DNA of 64,000 nucleotides from Lachnospiraceae bacterium (GTDB lineage: Bacteria > Bacillota > Clostridia > Lachnospirales > Lachnospiraceae): NCBI GenBank assembly GCA_003507655.1, contig DNUZ01000023.1:113867-177866 (forward strand), in the 5' to 3' direction. The first letter of the stretch is position 1. Every line of letters starts with the position of its first letter. Below, piece by piece: positions 1 to 8,663 of the stretch. A program made the translations under genes and the position numbers. Under the pieces are notes generated by a model. That model saw only the letters and a list, made by a program, of their open reading frames with translations, did not search any database and was not told the DNA's origin.

Positions 1-308
1 TATTGCAGCTCCAGGGCGAAAAGTTAGATGCTTTTGCAAAAGCCCGTACAGTGAAGCAGGGCAAAAACATCATGATCGAGGCCATGAAAAAGGATTTCAG
101 GGAACGCTTCCACGATGAGAGTGGAGAGAGCATCCATTTAGAACTGTCCTATACCCATGACTTAGAAGCGGCAAATGCGTTTAAAGAGGAAGTGCAGGCG
201 GCATTTCCAGGCTGTGAGATTTTGATGCAGCCATTATCCTTAAGCATCTCCTGTCATATCGGACCGGGTGCATTGGCTATCGCATGTTCAAAGAAGATAG
301 AGTATTAA
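1..308 (+). CDS. DegV family protein, C-terminal part (5' end outside window)
   Basis: Only the last 102 codons or so are present and the reading frame is open to the left edge, so this is a partial gene. The visible part carries the end of the DegV fold: a segment resembling FPGCEIL, then PLSLSISCHIGPGALAIAC, which matches the conserved GPGA(L/V)A stretch near the DegV C-terminus. DegV (FakB-type) proteins bind fatty acids in the cytoplasm, and some deliver them to the fatty acid kinase FakA. Whether this one does cannot be judged without the N-terminus. A strong hairpin with a T-rich tail follows at 323-383, so the gene appears to end its own transcript. Confidence 0.8.
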   Translation, partial: LQLQGEKLDAFAKARTVKQGKNIMIEAMKKDFRERFHDESGESIHLELSYTHDLEAANAFKEEVQAAFPGCEILMQPLSLSISCHIGPGALAIACSKKIEY

Positions 309-322
309 GTATGAAATAAATA

Positions 323-383
323 CCGGACTTTTTCAGAAGTCAGGACAAGAAGTCTGACGGCTGGAAGAGTCCGGCTATTTTTA
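323..383 (+). terminator. Rho-independent terminator after the DegV gene
   Basis: Outer arms at 323-336 (CCGGACTTTTTCAG) and 361-374 (CTGGAAGAGTCCGG) pair over 14 positions with two G-U wobbles. An inner GTCAG/CTGAC stem closes the loop, and CTATTTTTAT follows. Confidence 0.8.
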
Positions 384-502
384 TGTGGAAAGAATGTTTT
401 AGTTGGAACAAAGGAGAAATCTATTAAATTAAGAAATAACATGAATAATCAAAGCAAAACATTGGAAGAATATGGAGGAAATGAAAAAAGGAGGAAACCG
501 AC

Positions 503-2074
503 ATGGGAGATATGTTTTGCTTTCAGTGTCAGCAGACGGCACACAATACAGGCTGCGAAGGAAGTGCAGGAGTGTGTGGAAAAAAAGCGGACACTGCAAA
601 TTATCAGGATGATTTAGTAAGTGCATTGATCGGATTAGCGAGAGCAGTGCGAAAGAAAGGTGCAACCGAAAAATCAGATGAGCTGATGCTCAAAGGATTA
701 TTCACTACAATTACAAATGTCAACTTTTACAATGATACGATATGTGCGCTGATCGATGAGGTTAACAAAGAAAAGGAAGCCATCGCACCACAGACAGATA
801 ATTATGATGTGCAGACCATCTGGGATGGTGACGAGGATATCCGTTCTTTGAAATCCTTAATCCTTTTTGGCTTAAAGGGAATGGCTGCATATGCGTATCA
901 TTCTTATGCATTAGGATATACGGATAAAGAAGTGCAGGAATTTTTCTATGAGGGAATGGAAGCACTCGGTGAAGAGCATACGGCAGAGGAATTGCTGGGG
1001 CTGGTATTAAAGACCGGAGATGTAAACTACAAATGTATGGCAATGTTAGACCATGCAAACACCGAGACCTATGGAACACCGGTTCCGACTACCGTTCCTC
1101 TTACAATCGAAAAAGGACCATTCATTGTGGTCAGCGGACACGATCTGCATGATATGAAGCTGTTGTTAGAGCAGACAAAGGACAAGGGGATCAACATCTA
1201 TACACACAGTGAGATGCTTCCGGCACATGGATATCCGAAATTAAAGGCATATCCGCATTTAAAGGGAAATTTTGGAACAGCATGGCAGAGCCAGCAGTCG
1301 GAGTTCCACAATATTCCGGCACCAATCCTCTTTACGACGAACTGCCTGATGCCGGTACGCCAGAGTTATTCGGACCGTGTCTTTACGACTTCAATCGTGT
1401 CCTATCCGGAAATGGTGCATATCGGAGAAGATAAAGATTTTACACCGGTCATTGAAAAGGCATTAGACTGCAAGGGATATGACAGAGAAAAACCGTTAAA
1501 GGGAATTAACGGCGGTTCTACCGTGACAACCGGATTTGGTCATGGAGCAGTATTAGAAAATGCAGGAAAAATCGTGGATTTAGTGAAAAAAGGAAAAATT
1601 CGACACTTTTTCTTGATCGGAGGATGTGACGGAGCCGCACCGGGCAGAAGCTATTATACGGAATTTGCCAAAAAGACACCGATGGACACGATTATTTTAA
1701 CACTTGCCTGTGGAAAATACCGTCTCAATGATTTAGATTTAGGAGAAATAGAAGGACTGCCAAGGATACTGGATATGGGACAGTGTAATGATGCTTACAG
1801 TGCGATCACCGTAGCACTTGCACTTGCCGAAGCCTTTGAATGCGATGTCAACGAACTGCCGTTATCCATGGTACTTTCCTGGTATGAACAAAAAGCAGTC
1901 TGTATACTGTTGACACTTTTGCATCTGGGGATCAAAAATATTTTGCTTGGACCGACCCTGCCGGCATTTATCTCACCAAATGTGTTAGATATTCTGGTGA
2001 AAAATCATAACATCATGCCGACAAGTACACCGGACGAAGATTTAGAGAAGATTCTTGGTCCTGCGCTTCCATAA
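503..2074 (+). CDS. hcp: Hybrid-cluster protein (hydroxylamine reductase)
   Basis: 523 residues. The N-terminus carries the iron-sulfur motif C-x2-C-x8-C-x6-C at residues 6, 9, 18 and 25. The hybrid-cluster ligands lie downstream in VSGHDLHD, FTTNCLMP, IGGCDGA and LACGKYRLN, the family pattern. Hcp is a cytoplasmic enzyme that reduces hydroxylamine in vitro and acts as an NO reductase in the nitrosative stress response of E. coli; in strict anaerobes it is linked to NO and oxygen stress. The start is chosen because AGGAGG precedes it at good spacing. No hcr reductase gene is adjacent. The 3' end overlaps the convergent MATE gene by 33 bp. Confidence 0.95.
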   Translation: MGDMFCFQCQQTAHNTGCEGSAGVCGKKADTANYQDDLVSALIGLARAVRKKGATEKSDELMLKGLFTTITNVNFYNDTICALIDEVNKEKEAIAPQTDNYDVQTIWDGDEDIRSLKSLILFGLKGMAAYAYHSYALGYTDKEVQEFFYEGMEALGEEHTAEELLGLVLKTGDVNYKCMAMLDHANTETYGTPVPTTVPLTIEKGPFIVVSGHDLHDMKLLLEQTKDKGINIYTHSEMLPAHGYPKLKAYPHLKGNFGTAWQSQQSEFHNIPAPILFTTNCLMPVRQSYSDRVFTTSIVSYPEMVHIGEDKDFTPVIEKALDCKGYDREKPLKGINGGSTVTTGFGHGAVLENAGKIVDLVKKGKIRHFFLIGGCDGAAPGRSYYTEFAKKTPMDTIILTLACGKYRLNDLDLGEIEGLPRILDMGQCNDAYSAITVALALAEAFECDVNELPLSMVLSWYEQKAVCILLTLLHLGIKNILLGPTLPAFISPNVLDILVKNHNIMPTSTPDEDLEKILGPALP

Positions 2075-3376
2075 CAGATAAGCAGCCATATTTGGAATAC
2101 CTGCTAAGATCCAGGCAACCGGGCTGGCAAGGCAGACGGCCGGATAGCCATAGTCTTTTGCAAAAAGCAGAATGACAGCAAGCCGTCCGATCAGTTCTAG
2201 GATTCCGCCGATCATCGGAACCATACCCTTGCCAAGCCCCTGCAAGGAAGTACGATAGAGGTACAGGATACTTAAGAAGAAGAAAAAGACAGAAATCGTA
2301 CGCAGGTAAACCATTGCATAAGAGAATACTTCTTCTGTTGGTGCTGTTAAAAACAGTCCGACAATGGCACGTCCGAAAAAGACGCAGACAACAGCGGCAA
2401 AACCGGTCAGAACAAGTGAAATGAAAAATGCCTTTCTCATACCGTCATAGATACGATCATATTTGCCGGCACCAAGATTCTGTCCACAGTAAGTGGACAT
2501 GGTGGTACTAAGGGTCGGCATTGGCTGGGTAGAAAGCTGTTCTACCTTCATAGCAGCCGTAAAAGATGCCACGACACTAGAACCAAAGGCGTTGACGGCA
2601 CTCTGTAAGATCATGGTTCCAACTGCCGTGATCGAAAAGTTCAAAGCCATCGGAAGTCCGATACGCATCAGATCCCAGACTCCCTGTTTGTCAAAATAGT
2701 AATCACTGCGATGTGTCCTCAGGATCTCAAAACGCCAGAACATATAGGCAAAGCAGAGGATCGCAGAAATACCCTGTGCTAACACCGTAGCATAAGCAGC
2801 TCCGTCCGTTCCCATATGGAAAAAACGGATGAAGCAATAGTCTAAAATAATATTTAAAACCGAAGAGAACACCAAAAAATAAAGAGGTGTCTTGCTGTCA
2901 CCAATGCCCCTTAAAATGGAAGAGGCAGAGTTATAAAACATCGTAGCAATAATTCCCAAGAAAATGATCTTTACATAGGAATCCGCCATATCTAAAATAT
3001 TTGCCGGAGTCTGCATCGCAGTCAGCATCAAACGTGAAGTCGGAACCGTGATCGTAGTAACGACAACAGAGATGATCAGGGTCAGCAGGATCGATAAGGC
3101 AACATAGTGTTTTAATAGGGTTTCATTTTTTGCCCCATATGCCTGTGCTACCATGACACCAAATCCCTGAGCGATCCCGATCGCAAAATAGAGGACCAAA
3201 AACATGATAGAACCGGTGGCACCGACCGCGGCAAGGGCATCTTCACCGAGCAATCGTCCAACAATGATCGCATCTGCCATATTATAAAACTGCTGAAATA
3301 TATTTCCTAAAAGAACGGGGATCGAAAACCAGAAGATCAGTTTTAACGGACTGCCCGAAGTCATATCTTTTTCCAT
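2042..3376 (-). CDS. MATE family multidrug efflux transporter
   Basis: 444 residues, about 12 hydrophobic segments in two halves, typical length for MATE exporters (NorM/DinF-like), which expel cationic drugs or metabolites in exchange for Na+ or H+. Characteristic stretches include the N-terminal LIFWFSIPVLLGNIFQQFYNM region and GATGSIMFLVLYFAIGIAQG. The start has AAAGGAGG just upstream. It is transcribed divergently from the LysR gene at 3508, so that regulator may control it (inference). A promoter fits at 3428-3456 on this strand. The last 11 codons overlap the end of hcp. The substrate cannot be predicted. Confidence 0.93.
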   Translation of the reverse strand: MEKDMTSGSPLKLIFWFSIPVLLGNIFQQFYNMADAIIVGRLLGEDALAAVGATGSIMFLVLYFAIGIAQGFGVMVAQAYGAKNETLLKHYVALSILLTLIISVVVTTITVPTSRLMLTAMQTPANILDMADSYVKIIFLGIIATMFYNSASSILRGIGDSKTPLYFLVFSSVLNIILDYCFIRFFHMGTDGAAYATVLAQGISAILCFAYMFWRFEILRTHRSDYYFDKQGVWDLMRIGLPMALNFSITAVGTMILQSAVNAFGSSVVASFTAAMKVEQLSTQPMPTLSTTMSTYCGQNLGAGKYDRIYDGMRKAFFISLVLTGFAAVVCVFFGRAIVGLFLTAPTEEVFSYAMVYLRTISVFFFFLSILYLYRTSLQGLGKGMVPMIGGILELIGRLAVILLFAKDYGYPAVCLASPVAWILAGIPNMAAYLLWKRRTKNLL

Positions 3377-3427
3377 AAAAGCCTCCTTTGTATGATGACA
3401 CCAAAAAAGGGTGCGTGCTAAAAATTC

Positions 3428-3456
3428 AGTATAATACGGGAAATTTTAAAATGCAA
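3428..3456 (-). promoter_or_regulatory. Sigma-A promoter for the MATE gene
   Basis: Read on the minus strand: TTGCAT (3456-3451), a 17-bp spacer and TATACT (3433-3428), about 50 bp before the MATE start codon. Confidence 0.6.
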
Positions 3457-3472
3457 GACTTCTAAATAAGTA

Positions 3473-3509
3473 TTGAAAAAAATGCGAAAAAAAGCTATGC
3501 TCTTAGCAT
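3473..3509 (+). promoter_or_regulatory. Promoter and palindrome at the LysR start (likely leaderless mRNA)
   Basis: TTGAAA (3473-3478), a 17-bp spacer and TATGCT (3496-3501) place the transcription start on or beside the ATG at 3508. No ribosome site is visible. A perfect inverted repeat ATGCT-CTT-AGCAT (3497-3509) covers the -10 box and the first bases of the gene and could be an autoregulatory site. Confidence 0.6.
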
Positions 3510-4419
3510 GGACATCAATTTAGAATATTATAAAATTTTTTATTATGTAGGGAAACAAAAAAGCATTACATTAGCAGCGGAAGAGCTTGCCATTTCACAG
3601 CCGGCGGTCAGCCAGGCAGTCCGGCATTTAGAAGAGGCACTCGGTTCTCCGCTGTTTGTGCGGACATCTAAGGGTGTGCGCCTGACCACGGAGGGCGAGG
3701 TACTCTATTCCTATATTAAGCGTGGTTATGAGACGATACGTTTAGGAGAGAAAAAATTCCTAGAAATGTTAGATTTAGAAGAAGGAGAGCTCTGCATCGG
3801 CGCAAGTGACATGACGCTGCAGTTCTATCTGCTCGAATACTTAGAACGTTTTCACGAAAAATATCCGAAAATCCGTGTCACGGTAAAAAATGCACCGACA
3901 CCGGAGACATTAAAAATGTTACAGGAGGGTGCCATCGATTTTGGCGTGATCAGTACGCCGATCCAGAGACGGATGGATTTTAAATTCCGCAAGGTGCGGG
4001 ACATTCAGGATATTTTTGTGGCAGGAAAAAAATTTGCGTATTTAGCAGACCGTAAACTTAGCTACAAAGACTTAGAGACACTTCCTGTCATGTGCTTAGA
4101 GGGAAATACATCCACGCGGGCATATGTGGAGGGATTTTTACGGGAAAACAGTGTACATTTACAGCCGGAATTTGAGCTTGCGACCAGCGATATGCTGATA
4201 CGTTTTGCAATGCGGGGATTTGGAATAGCCGGAGTGGCAGAGGATTTTGCACTTGAAGCAATGGAAAAAGGCGAGATTTTCAGATTGCATTTTGACAGAG
4301 AGATTCCCAAAAGACATTTTTGTATCGTCACGGACGAAAAGGTTCCGATGACAGCGGCGGCAAGAAGGTTTCTGAATTTGTTAGAGGACAAGTGTACGCA
4401 TGACAAACACAAGACATAA
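3508..4419 (+). CDS. LysR family transcriptional regulator
   Basis: 303 residues, the usual LysR length. Residues 1-60 form the winged helix-turn-helix (LEYYKIFYYVG, then AAEELAISQPAVSQAVRHLE). Residues from about 90 form the periplasmic-binding-protein-like effector domain. It is divergent from the MATE gene with about 130 bp between starts, the classical layout in which a LysR protein controls its neighbour. The effector is unknown. The start at 3508 has no Shine-Dalgarno sequence, but the predicted transcription start coincides with it, and the HTH begins directly afterwards, so a later start would damage the domain. Confidence 0.93.
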   Translation: MDINLEYYKIFYYVGKQKSITLAAEELAISQPAVSQAVRHLEEALGSPLFVRTSKGVRLTTEGEVLYSYIKRGYETIRLGEKKFLEMLDLEEGELCIGASDMTLQFYLLEYLERFHEKYPKIRVTVKNAPTPETLKMLQEGAIDFGVISTPIQRRMDFKFRKVRDIQDIFVAGKKFAYLADRKLSYKDLETLPVMCLEGNTSTRAYVEGFLRENSVHLQPEFELATSDMLIRFAMRGFGIAGVAEDFALEAMEKGEIFRLHFDREIPKRHFCIVTDEKVPMTAAARRFLNLLEDKCTHDKHKT

Positions 4420-4452
4420 TAAAAACTTATGAAGAATATAAAAAATATTGAT

Positions 4453-4481
4453 TTTACTTATGAGGAAGTTTCGTGTATAAT
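4453..4481 (+). promoter_or_regulatory. Sigma-A promoter upstream of purA
   Basis: TTTACT (4453-4458), a 17-bp spacer and a perfect TATAAT (4476-4481). The predicted start near 4488 lies only about 20 nt before the terminator-like hairpin at 4508-4538. Confidence 0.65.
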
Positions 4482-4507
4482 CAGAAAGTAAAAACGGAGA
4501 ACAATGT

Positions 4508-4538
4508 GAAGCAGGTTTTTACACCTGCTTCTTTTTAT
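4508..4538 (+). terminator. Terminator or attenuator in the purA leader
   Basis: Perfect 9-bp stem GAAGCAGGT (4508-4516) / ACCTGCTTC (4523-4531), 6-nt loop, followed by TTTTTAT. It lies between the promoter and purA, so it is either an attenuator for purA or ends a very short RNA. It could also stop read-through from the LysR gene. Confidence 0.75.
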
Positions 4539-4577
4539 GGGAAACTATTCCGGGATGACTGTTAAAGGAGGATTCAA

Positions 4578-5852
4578 ATGGTAAAAGCAGTAGTTGGAGC
4601 AAACTGGGGCGATGAAGGAAAAGGTAAGATTACTGATATGCTTGCAAAAGAGGCGGATATCATCATCCGTTTTCAGGGTGGAGCAAATGCAGGTCATACC
4701 ATTGTAAATGACTATGGAAAATTTGCACTGCATACCCTGCCGTCAGGAGTATTCTATAACCATACAACCAGTATCATCGGCAATGGAGTGGCATTAAACA
4801 TTCCTGTATTATTCAAGGAAATCAAATCAATCACAGACCGCAATGTGCCGCAGCCGAAGATTTTAGTATCAGACAGAGCACAGATTGTAATGTCTTATCA
4901 TATTTTATTCGACCAGTATGAGGAAGAGCGTTTAGGCGGAAAATCCTTTGGTTCCACAAAATCGGGAATTGCACCATTTTATTCTGATAAATATGCAAAA
5001 ATCGGTTTTCAGGTCAGCGAAATTTTTGATGATGAGTTAATCGAAGAAAAAGCAGCAAGAGTCTGCGAGCAGAAAAATGTACTGTTAGAGCATTTATACC
5101 ATAAACCATTATTAAAACCGGAGGATATTGTCAAAGAGTTAAAAGAGTACAGAGAGATGGTAGCACCATATGTCTGCGATGTTTCCTCCTATCTGTATGA
5201 AGCGATCAAAGAAGGTAAGAACATTTTATTAGAGGGTCAGCTTGGAACCTTAAAAGACCCGGATCACGGAATCTATCCAATGGTTACGTCCTCATCCACG
5301 TTAGCAGCTTATGGAGCAATCGGAGCAGGAATTCCACCATATGAGATCAAACAGGTCATTACCGTATGTAAAGCATATTCTTCCGCTGTCGGAGCAGGAG
5401 AGTTTGTCAGCGAAATCTTTGGTGAAGAAGCCGATGAGTTAAGAAAACGCGGTGGTGACGGCGGTGAGTTCGGAGCAACCACCGGACGTCCGAGAAGAAT
5501 GGGCTGGTTTGATGCTGTGGCTTCTAAATATGGCTGCCGTCTTCAGGGTACGACAGATGTAGCCTTTACCGTATTAGATGTATTGGGCTATTTAGATGAG
5601 ATCCCGGTCTGCATCGGTTATGAGATTGACGGAAAAGTAACCACCGATTTTCCGACAACAGCCATCTTAAAGAAGGCAAAACCGGTTTATGAGATTCTTC
5701 CGGGATGGAAGAGTGACATCCGCGGCATTAAGAAATACGAAGATCTGCCGGAGAATTGCAGAAACTACATTGAATTTGTAGAACGTCACATCGGTTACCC
5801 GATTACCATGGTGTCAAATGGTCCGGGCCGTGATGACATTATTTATCGTTAA
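4578..5852 (+). CDS. purA: Adenylosuccinate synthase
   Basis: 424 residues, full family length. PurA joins IMP and aspartate using GTP, the first committed step from IMP to AMP, in the cytoplasm. The GTP-binding loop GANWGDEGKGK is at residues 7-17, and other signatures are FQGGANAGHT, the catalytic-loop stretch around GSTKSGIAP, and TTGRPRRMGWFD near residue 300. AAAGGAGG sits upstream of the ATG. It is a single-gene unit with its own promoter and a leader hairpin, ending before a strong bidirectional terminator. purB is not in this window. Confidence 0.97.
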   Translation: MVKAVVGANWGDEGKGKITDMLAKEADIIIRFQGGANAGHTIVNDYGKFALHTLPSGVFYNHTTSIIGNGVALNIPVLFKEIKSITDRNVPQPKILVSDRAQIVMSYHILFDQYEEERLGGKSFGSTKSGIAPFYSDKYAKIGFQVSEIFDDELIEEKAARVCEQKNVLLEHLYHKPLLKPEDIVKELKEYREMVAPYVCDVSSYLYEAIKEGKNILLEGQLGTLKDPDHGIYPMVTSSSTLAAYGAIGAGIPPYEIKQVITVCKAYSSAVGAGEFVSEIFGEEADELRKRGGDGGEFGATTGRPRRMGWFDAVASKYGCRLQGTTDVAFTVLDVLGYLDEIPVCIGYEIDGKVTTDFPTTAILKKAKPVYEILPGWKSDIRGIKKYEDLPENCRNYIEFVERHIGYPITMVSNGPGRDDIIYR

Positions 5853-5924
5853 TCCGAACAGAAAGCCGTTTTATGACTTTCAGGGTCAGAATATTTTCTG
5901 TTTTATAGAGATTTATAGAGAACA

Positions 5925-5970
5925 AAAAAAGAGAAAGAATGACGCATCCATCATTCTTTCTCTTTTTTTT
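5925..5970. terminator. Bidirectional terminator between purA and the small membrane protein
   Basis: 18-bp perfect stem (5925-5942 and 5951-5968) with an 8-nt loop, and A/T runs on both sides. The right arm is also the last codons and stop of the minus-strand gene. Confidence 0.9.
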
Positions 5971-6169
5971 CGTTATCATCCTTTATCATCTTATAGATAA
6001 ACCCATATGCCCAGAGCAGGACCGGAAGTACAATGGTTGCATAGATAGAAATCTTTAACCAGACCATTGCGCGTTCACTGCCGATGATGGCAAACACCAG
6101 TGTGGAGACATAGAGTCCGATCAGGATGAGGATCAGCAAAATTGCTAAAACCTGTTTTACTTTTTTCAT
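5951..6169 (-). CDS. Small hypothetical membrane protein
   Basis: 72 residues with two hydrophobic segments (about 8-30 and 38-60), a positively charged N-terminus (MKKVKQ) and a charged C-terminal tail rich in Lys and Glu. I do not recognise a family. It is judged real because AAAGGAG precedes the ATG, the hydrophobic pattern is coherent, and its stop lies exactly in a strong terminator. The lysine/glutamate tail is partly dictated by the terminator stem, whose arm encodes it. It is divergent from the HD-GYP gene. Confidence 0.75.
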   Translation of the reverse strand: MKKVKQVLAILLILILIGLYVSTLVFAIIGSERAMVWLKISIYATIVLPVLLWAYGFIYKMIKDDNEKKEKE

Positions 6170-6222
6170 GTGCGGCTCCTTTTCACCCCATTTTTTTTTA
6201 TCATAACATAGGGAAAGGGTTA

Positions 6223-6251
6223 TTGCACGGAAAACTTAAACGTAGTACAAT
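6223..6251 (+). promoter_or_regulatory. Sigma-A promoter for the HD-GYP gene
   Basis: TTGCAC (6223-6228), a 17-bp spacer and TACAAT (6246-6251), 25 bp before the start codon. Confidence 0.7.
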
Positions 6252-6276
6252 AAGTAGCAAAAGGAGAAGCGGGCCG

Positions 6277-8034
6277 ATGTGGAATTTTGAGAGGGTACTG
6301 GATGCGATTACCAATGCCGGTATTTACATTATTGAGAAGAGAAGTCATACAATTATATACTGCAATAAACGATTCAAAGAACTGGTGCCTGCAGCAGAGG
6401 TAAGTCTTGGATGTTATGAAATCGGAATGGATATCTGTAACCGGTGTCCCTTGGAATCTTATGATCCGGCGAAAAAAGGAAAAAATGTTTTTTTGCGTGA
6501 AAGTCATGTGTTTGGCGGAATGGTCGAAGTCAGTGTGGATGAGATTTTATGGGAGGATAAGATTCCTGCATACATCGTAACCATTATTCCCCAGATGAAG
6601 GCGGAGGAGACAAAGAATTATTATCTGTATAACCGCTCGATTGACCGGGTAGTGAAAAAAATCAGTGTAGCGACCGTCAGTCTGAATCTGACAAAAAATA
6701 TAAGCAGAAGCTATATATGGAATGACAAGAACCAGTTCCTCTGCGAGGAAGAGGGCAGTGTGGACGGGATTTTTGCCGATATGCTGAGGAGAATGCACTC
6801 TAAAGACCGCGAGAGATGCGGGAGATTTGATACCTGTGCCAAGATGGAGGCATATTTTAATAAAGGTGGAAAATATTTAGAGGACGAGATGTTAATCAAA
6901 GGAGAGGACGGCAGATACCGTTGGTTTTCCCTGCGTGTGATTCCCTTGGAGTATACGGAATACCGTGATACATTAGCCGTTTTAGTTATTCGTAATATTC
7001 ATACCAGAAAAGTGCTTCAGGTTCGTACACAGAATAACTTAGAGGCAACTTATAAGGCAATTCCGGGTGGTGTCTGTACGATGCGTGTGGATAAGAATTT
7101 GTCCATTATCAGTGCAAATGAAGAATTTTACCGGATGATGGGTGAGACACAGGCAGATTATGAGAACGGATATTTAGAGCATATCTATCCAAAGGATGCT
7201 GAGCGGGTGTCTGCTTATTTTCATCTTCAGGCGGAGCGGAAAGCGGATTTAGAGATTACTTACCGGGTACTCGATATCAACGGAGATGTGCATTGGATGC
7301 AGGTCAAGGGAATTCATTGCGGAAAAGCAGACGGTTATCCGGTCTACATGCTGCTTCGTACGGATATTACGCTGATTATTGAAGCACAGCGCCAGATAGA
7401 AGAGGAGCAGGAAAAATACCGGAAGTATGCGGATAATGTTATTGATACTCTGAGCAATCTGGTGGAATTCAGGGATCTGGATTCCGGAGAGCATATTAAG
7501 CGTACGAAGGATCTGACCCGGATTATGATTAATACCTATAACAAAAAATATCCGGAACATTTCATCATAGATTCCAGCCGTGAAAAAATCTGCCGTGCGG
7601 CAGCATTGCATGATGTTGGAAAAATTTCCATATCGGACACCATTCTGAACAAAAAGGGACGGCTGACAGATGAGGAAATGGAGATTATGAAAACCCATAC
7701 GACAAAGGGTTATGAAATTATCCGGGGATTTAAGTTAAATGATGACGAGGAGCAGGAACGCTACAGTCTTGACATTGCAAAATATCACCATGAGCGCTGG
7801 GACGGAAAGGGTTATCCGGAGGGCTTACAGGGCGATGAGATACCTCTTTGGAGTCAGATTGTAGGTATCGTGGATGTCTATGATGCACTGGTTAGTCCCC
7901 GTGTATACAAAAAAGCATTTTCCCATGAAAAAGCTATGGAAATGATACTTGCAGGAGAGTGCGGTACATTCAATCCGATTCTTTTAGAATGTTTGAAGGA
8001 TGCGGAGGAACTATTGAAAAATGAGTATAAATAG
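6277..8034 (+). CDS. PAS domain protein with HD-GYP phosphodiesterase domain
   Basis: 585 residues from the ATG at 6277, chosen because AAGGAG lies 9 bp upstream and the promoter at 6223-6251 excludes the longer open frame. The N-terminal 400 residues look like successive PAS-type sensor segments (ITNAGIYIIEKRSHTIIYCN at the start; the segment beginning AIPGGVCTMRVDKNLSII near 260). The C-terminus is an HD-GYP domain: HDVGK at about residue 445, then HHERWDGKGYPEGL near 505-516. This family hydrolyses cyclic di-GMP, so it probably lowers that messenger in response to a cytoplasmic signal. No transmembrane segment is apparent. The PAS ligand is unknown. Confidence 0.9.
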   Translation: MWNFERVLDAITNAGIYIIEKRSHTIIYCNKRFKELVPAAEVSLGCYEIGMDICNRCPLESYDPAKKGKNVFLRESHVFGGMVEVSVDEILWEDKIPAYIVTIIPQMKAEETKNYYLYNRSIDRVVKKISVATVSLNLTKNISRSYIWNDKNQFLCEEEGSVDGIFADMLRRMHSKDRERCGRFDTCAKMEAYFNKGGKYLEDEMLIKGEDGRYRWFSLRVIPLEYTEYRDTLAVLVIRNIHTRKVLQVRTQNNLEATYKAIPGGVCTMRVDKNLSIISANEEFYRMMGETQADYENGYLEHIYPKDAERVSAYFHLQAERKADLEITYRVLDINGDVHWMQVKGIHCGKADGYPVYMLLRTDITLIIEAQRQIEEEQEKYRKYADNVIDTLSNLVEFRDLDSGEHIKRTKDLTRIMINTYNKKYPEHFIIDSSREKICRAAALHDVGKISISDTILNKKGRLTDEEMEIMKTHTTKGYEIIRGFKLNDDEEQERYSLDIAKYHHERWDGKGYPEGLQGDEIPLWSQIVGIVDVYDALVSPRVYKKAFSHEKAMEMILAGECGTFNPILLECLKDAEELLKNEYK

Positions 8035-8088
8035 GTTATACTGTTACGGTGCGAAAGCACAAGAATATGAAGGATAAGGTGAAAATAT

Positions 8089-8595
8089 ATGGCACTATTA
8101 CAGGAATGGCAAAAAATTGCTTATAATGAGCAGGCAGATAGAGCAAAATTACAGAAGTTCTGGCAGGATTATTTTTTAGTGGAAAAAGGAATCTACGAAA
8201 AACTGTTAGATCATCCGGACGAAGAAGTATCAGGAACAGTCAAAGAATTAGCAGACAAGTATCAGGTCAGCCTGATGGAGATGACAGGATTTTTAGATGG
8301 GATCGATGAGAGCTTAAAAGAGCGCAATCCATTAGAGACCATGGAAGAGGATACACCGGTCAACCTGATTTTTGACAAAGAGCTTCTTTACAAAAATATG
8401 GTAGATGCAAAGGCAGAGTGGTTATATGAACTGCCACAGTGGGATGACATTTTCACACCGGAAAGAAAACACGAATTATACTTAGAACAGAAAAAATCAG
8501 GAACAGTCGTGAAAGAGGATAAGGTATATCCAAATGACCCATGTCCATGTGGAAGCGGTAAAAAGTATAAAAAGTGCTGCGGGAAGAACAAATAA
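8089..8595 (+). CDS. SEC-C motif protein
   Basis: 168 residues. The C-terminus (about 147-166) is a SEC-C zinc-binding motif, [17 protein letters not shown], as found at the end of SecA and in many small cytoplasmic proteins. The first 140 residues are helical and acidic, and I recognise no catalytic motif in them. In SecA the motif contacts SecB and the ribosome. What this stand-alone protein binds is not known. It follows the HD-GYP gene by 54 bp and may be co-transcribed. The start is preceded by AAGGTG at suitable spacing. Confidence 0.85.
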   Translation: MALLQEWQKIAYNEQADRAKLQKFWQDYFLVEKGIYEKLLDHPDEEVSGTVKELADKYQVSLMEMTGFLDGIDESLKERNPLETMEEDTPVNLIFDKELLYKNMVDAKAEWLYELPQWDDIFTPERKHELYLEQKKSGTVVKEDKVYPNDPCPCGSGKKYKKCCGKNK

Positions 8596-8628
8596 ATAGA
8601 GATATTTTTTAGAATTTGTAAAAAACTC

Positions 8629-8657
8629 TTTACAGATAAGAAAAAAAGGTCTACAAT
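8629..8657 (+). promoter_or_regulatory. Promoter of the thrS T-box transcript
   Basis: TTTACA (8629-8634), a 17-bp spacer and TACAAT (8652-8657). Transcription should start near 8664, just before the T-box stem I. Confidence 0.7.
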
Positions 8658-8663
8658 ACAAGG

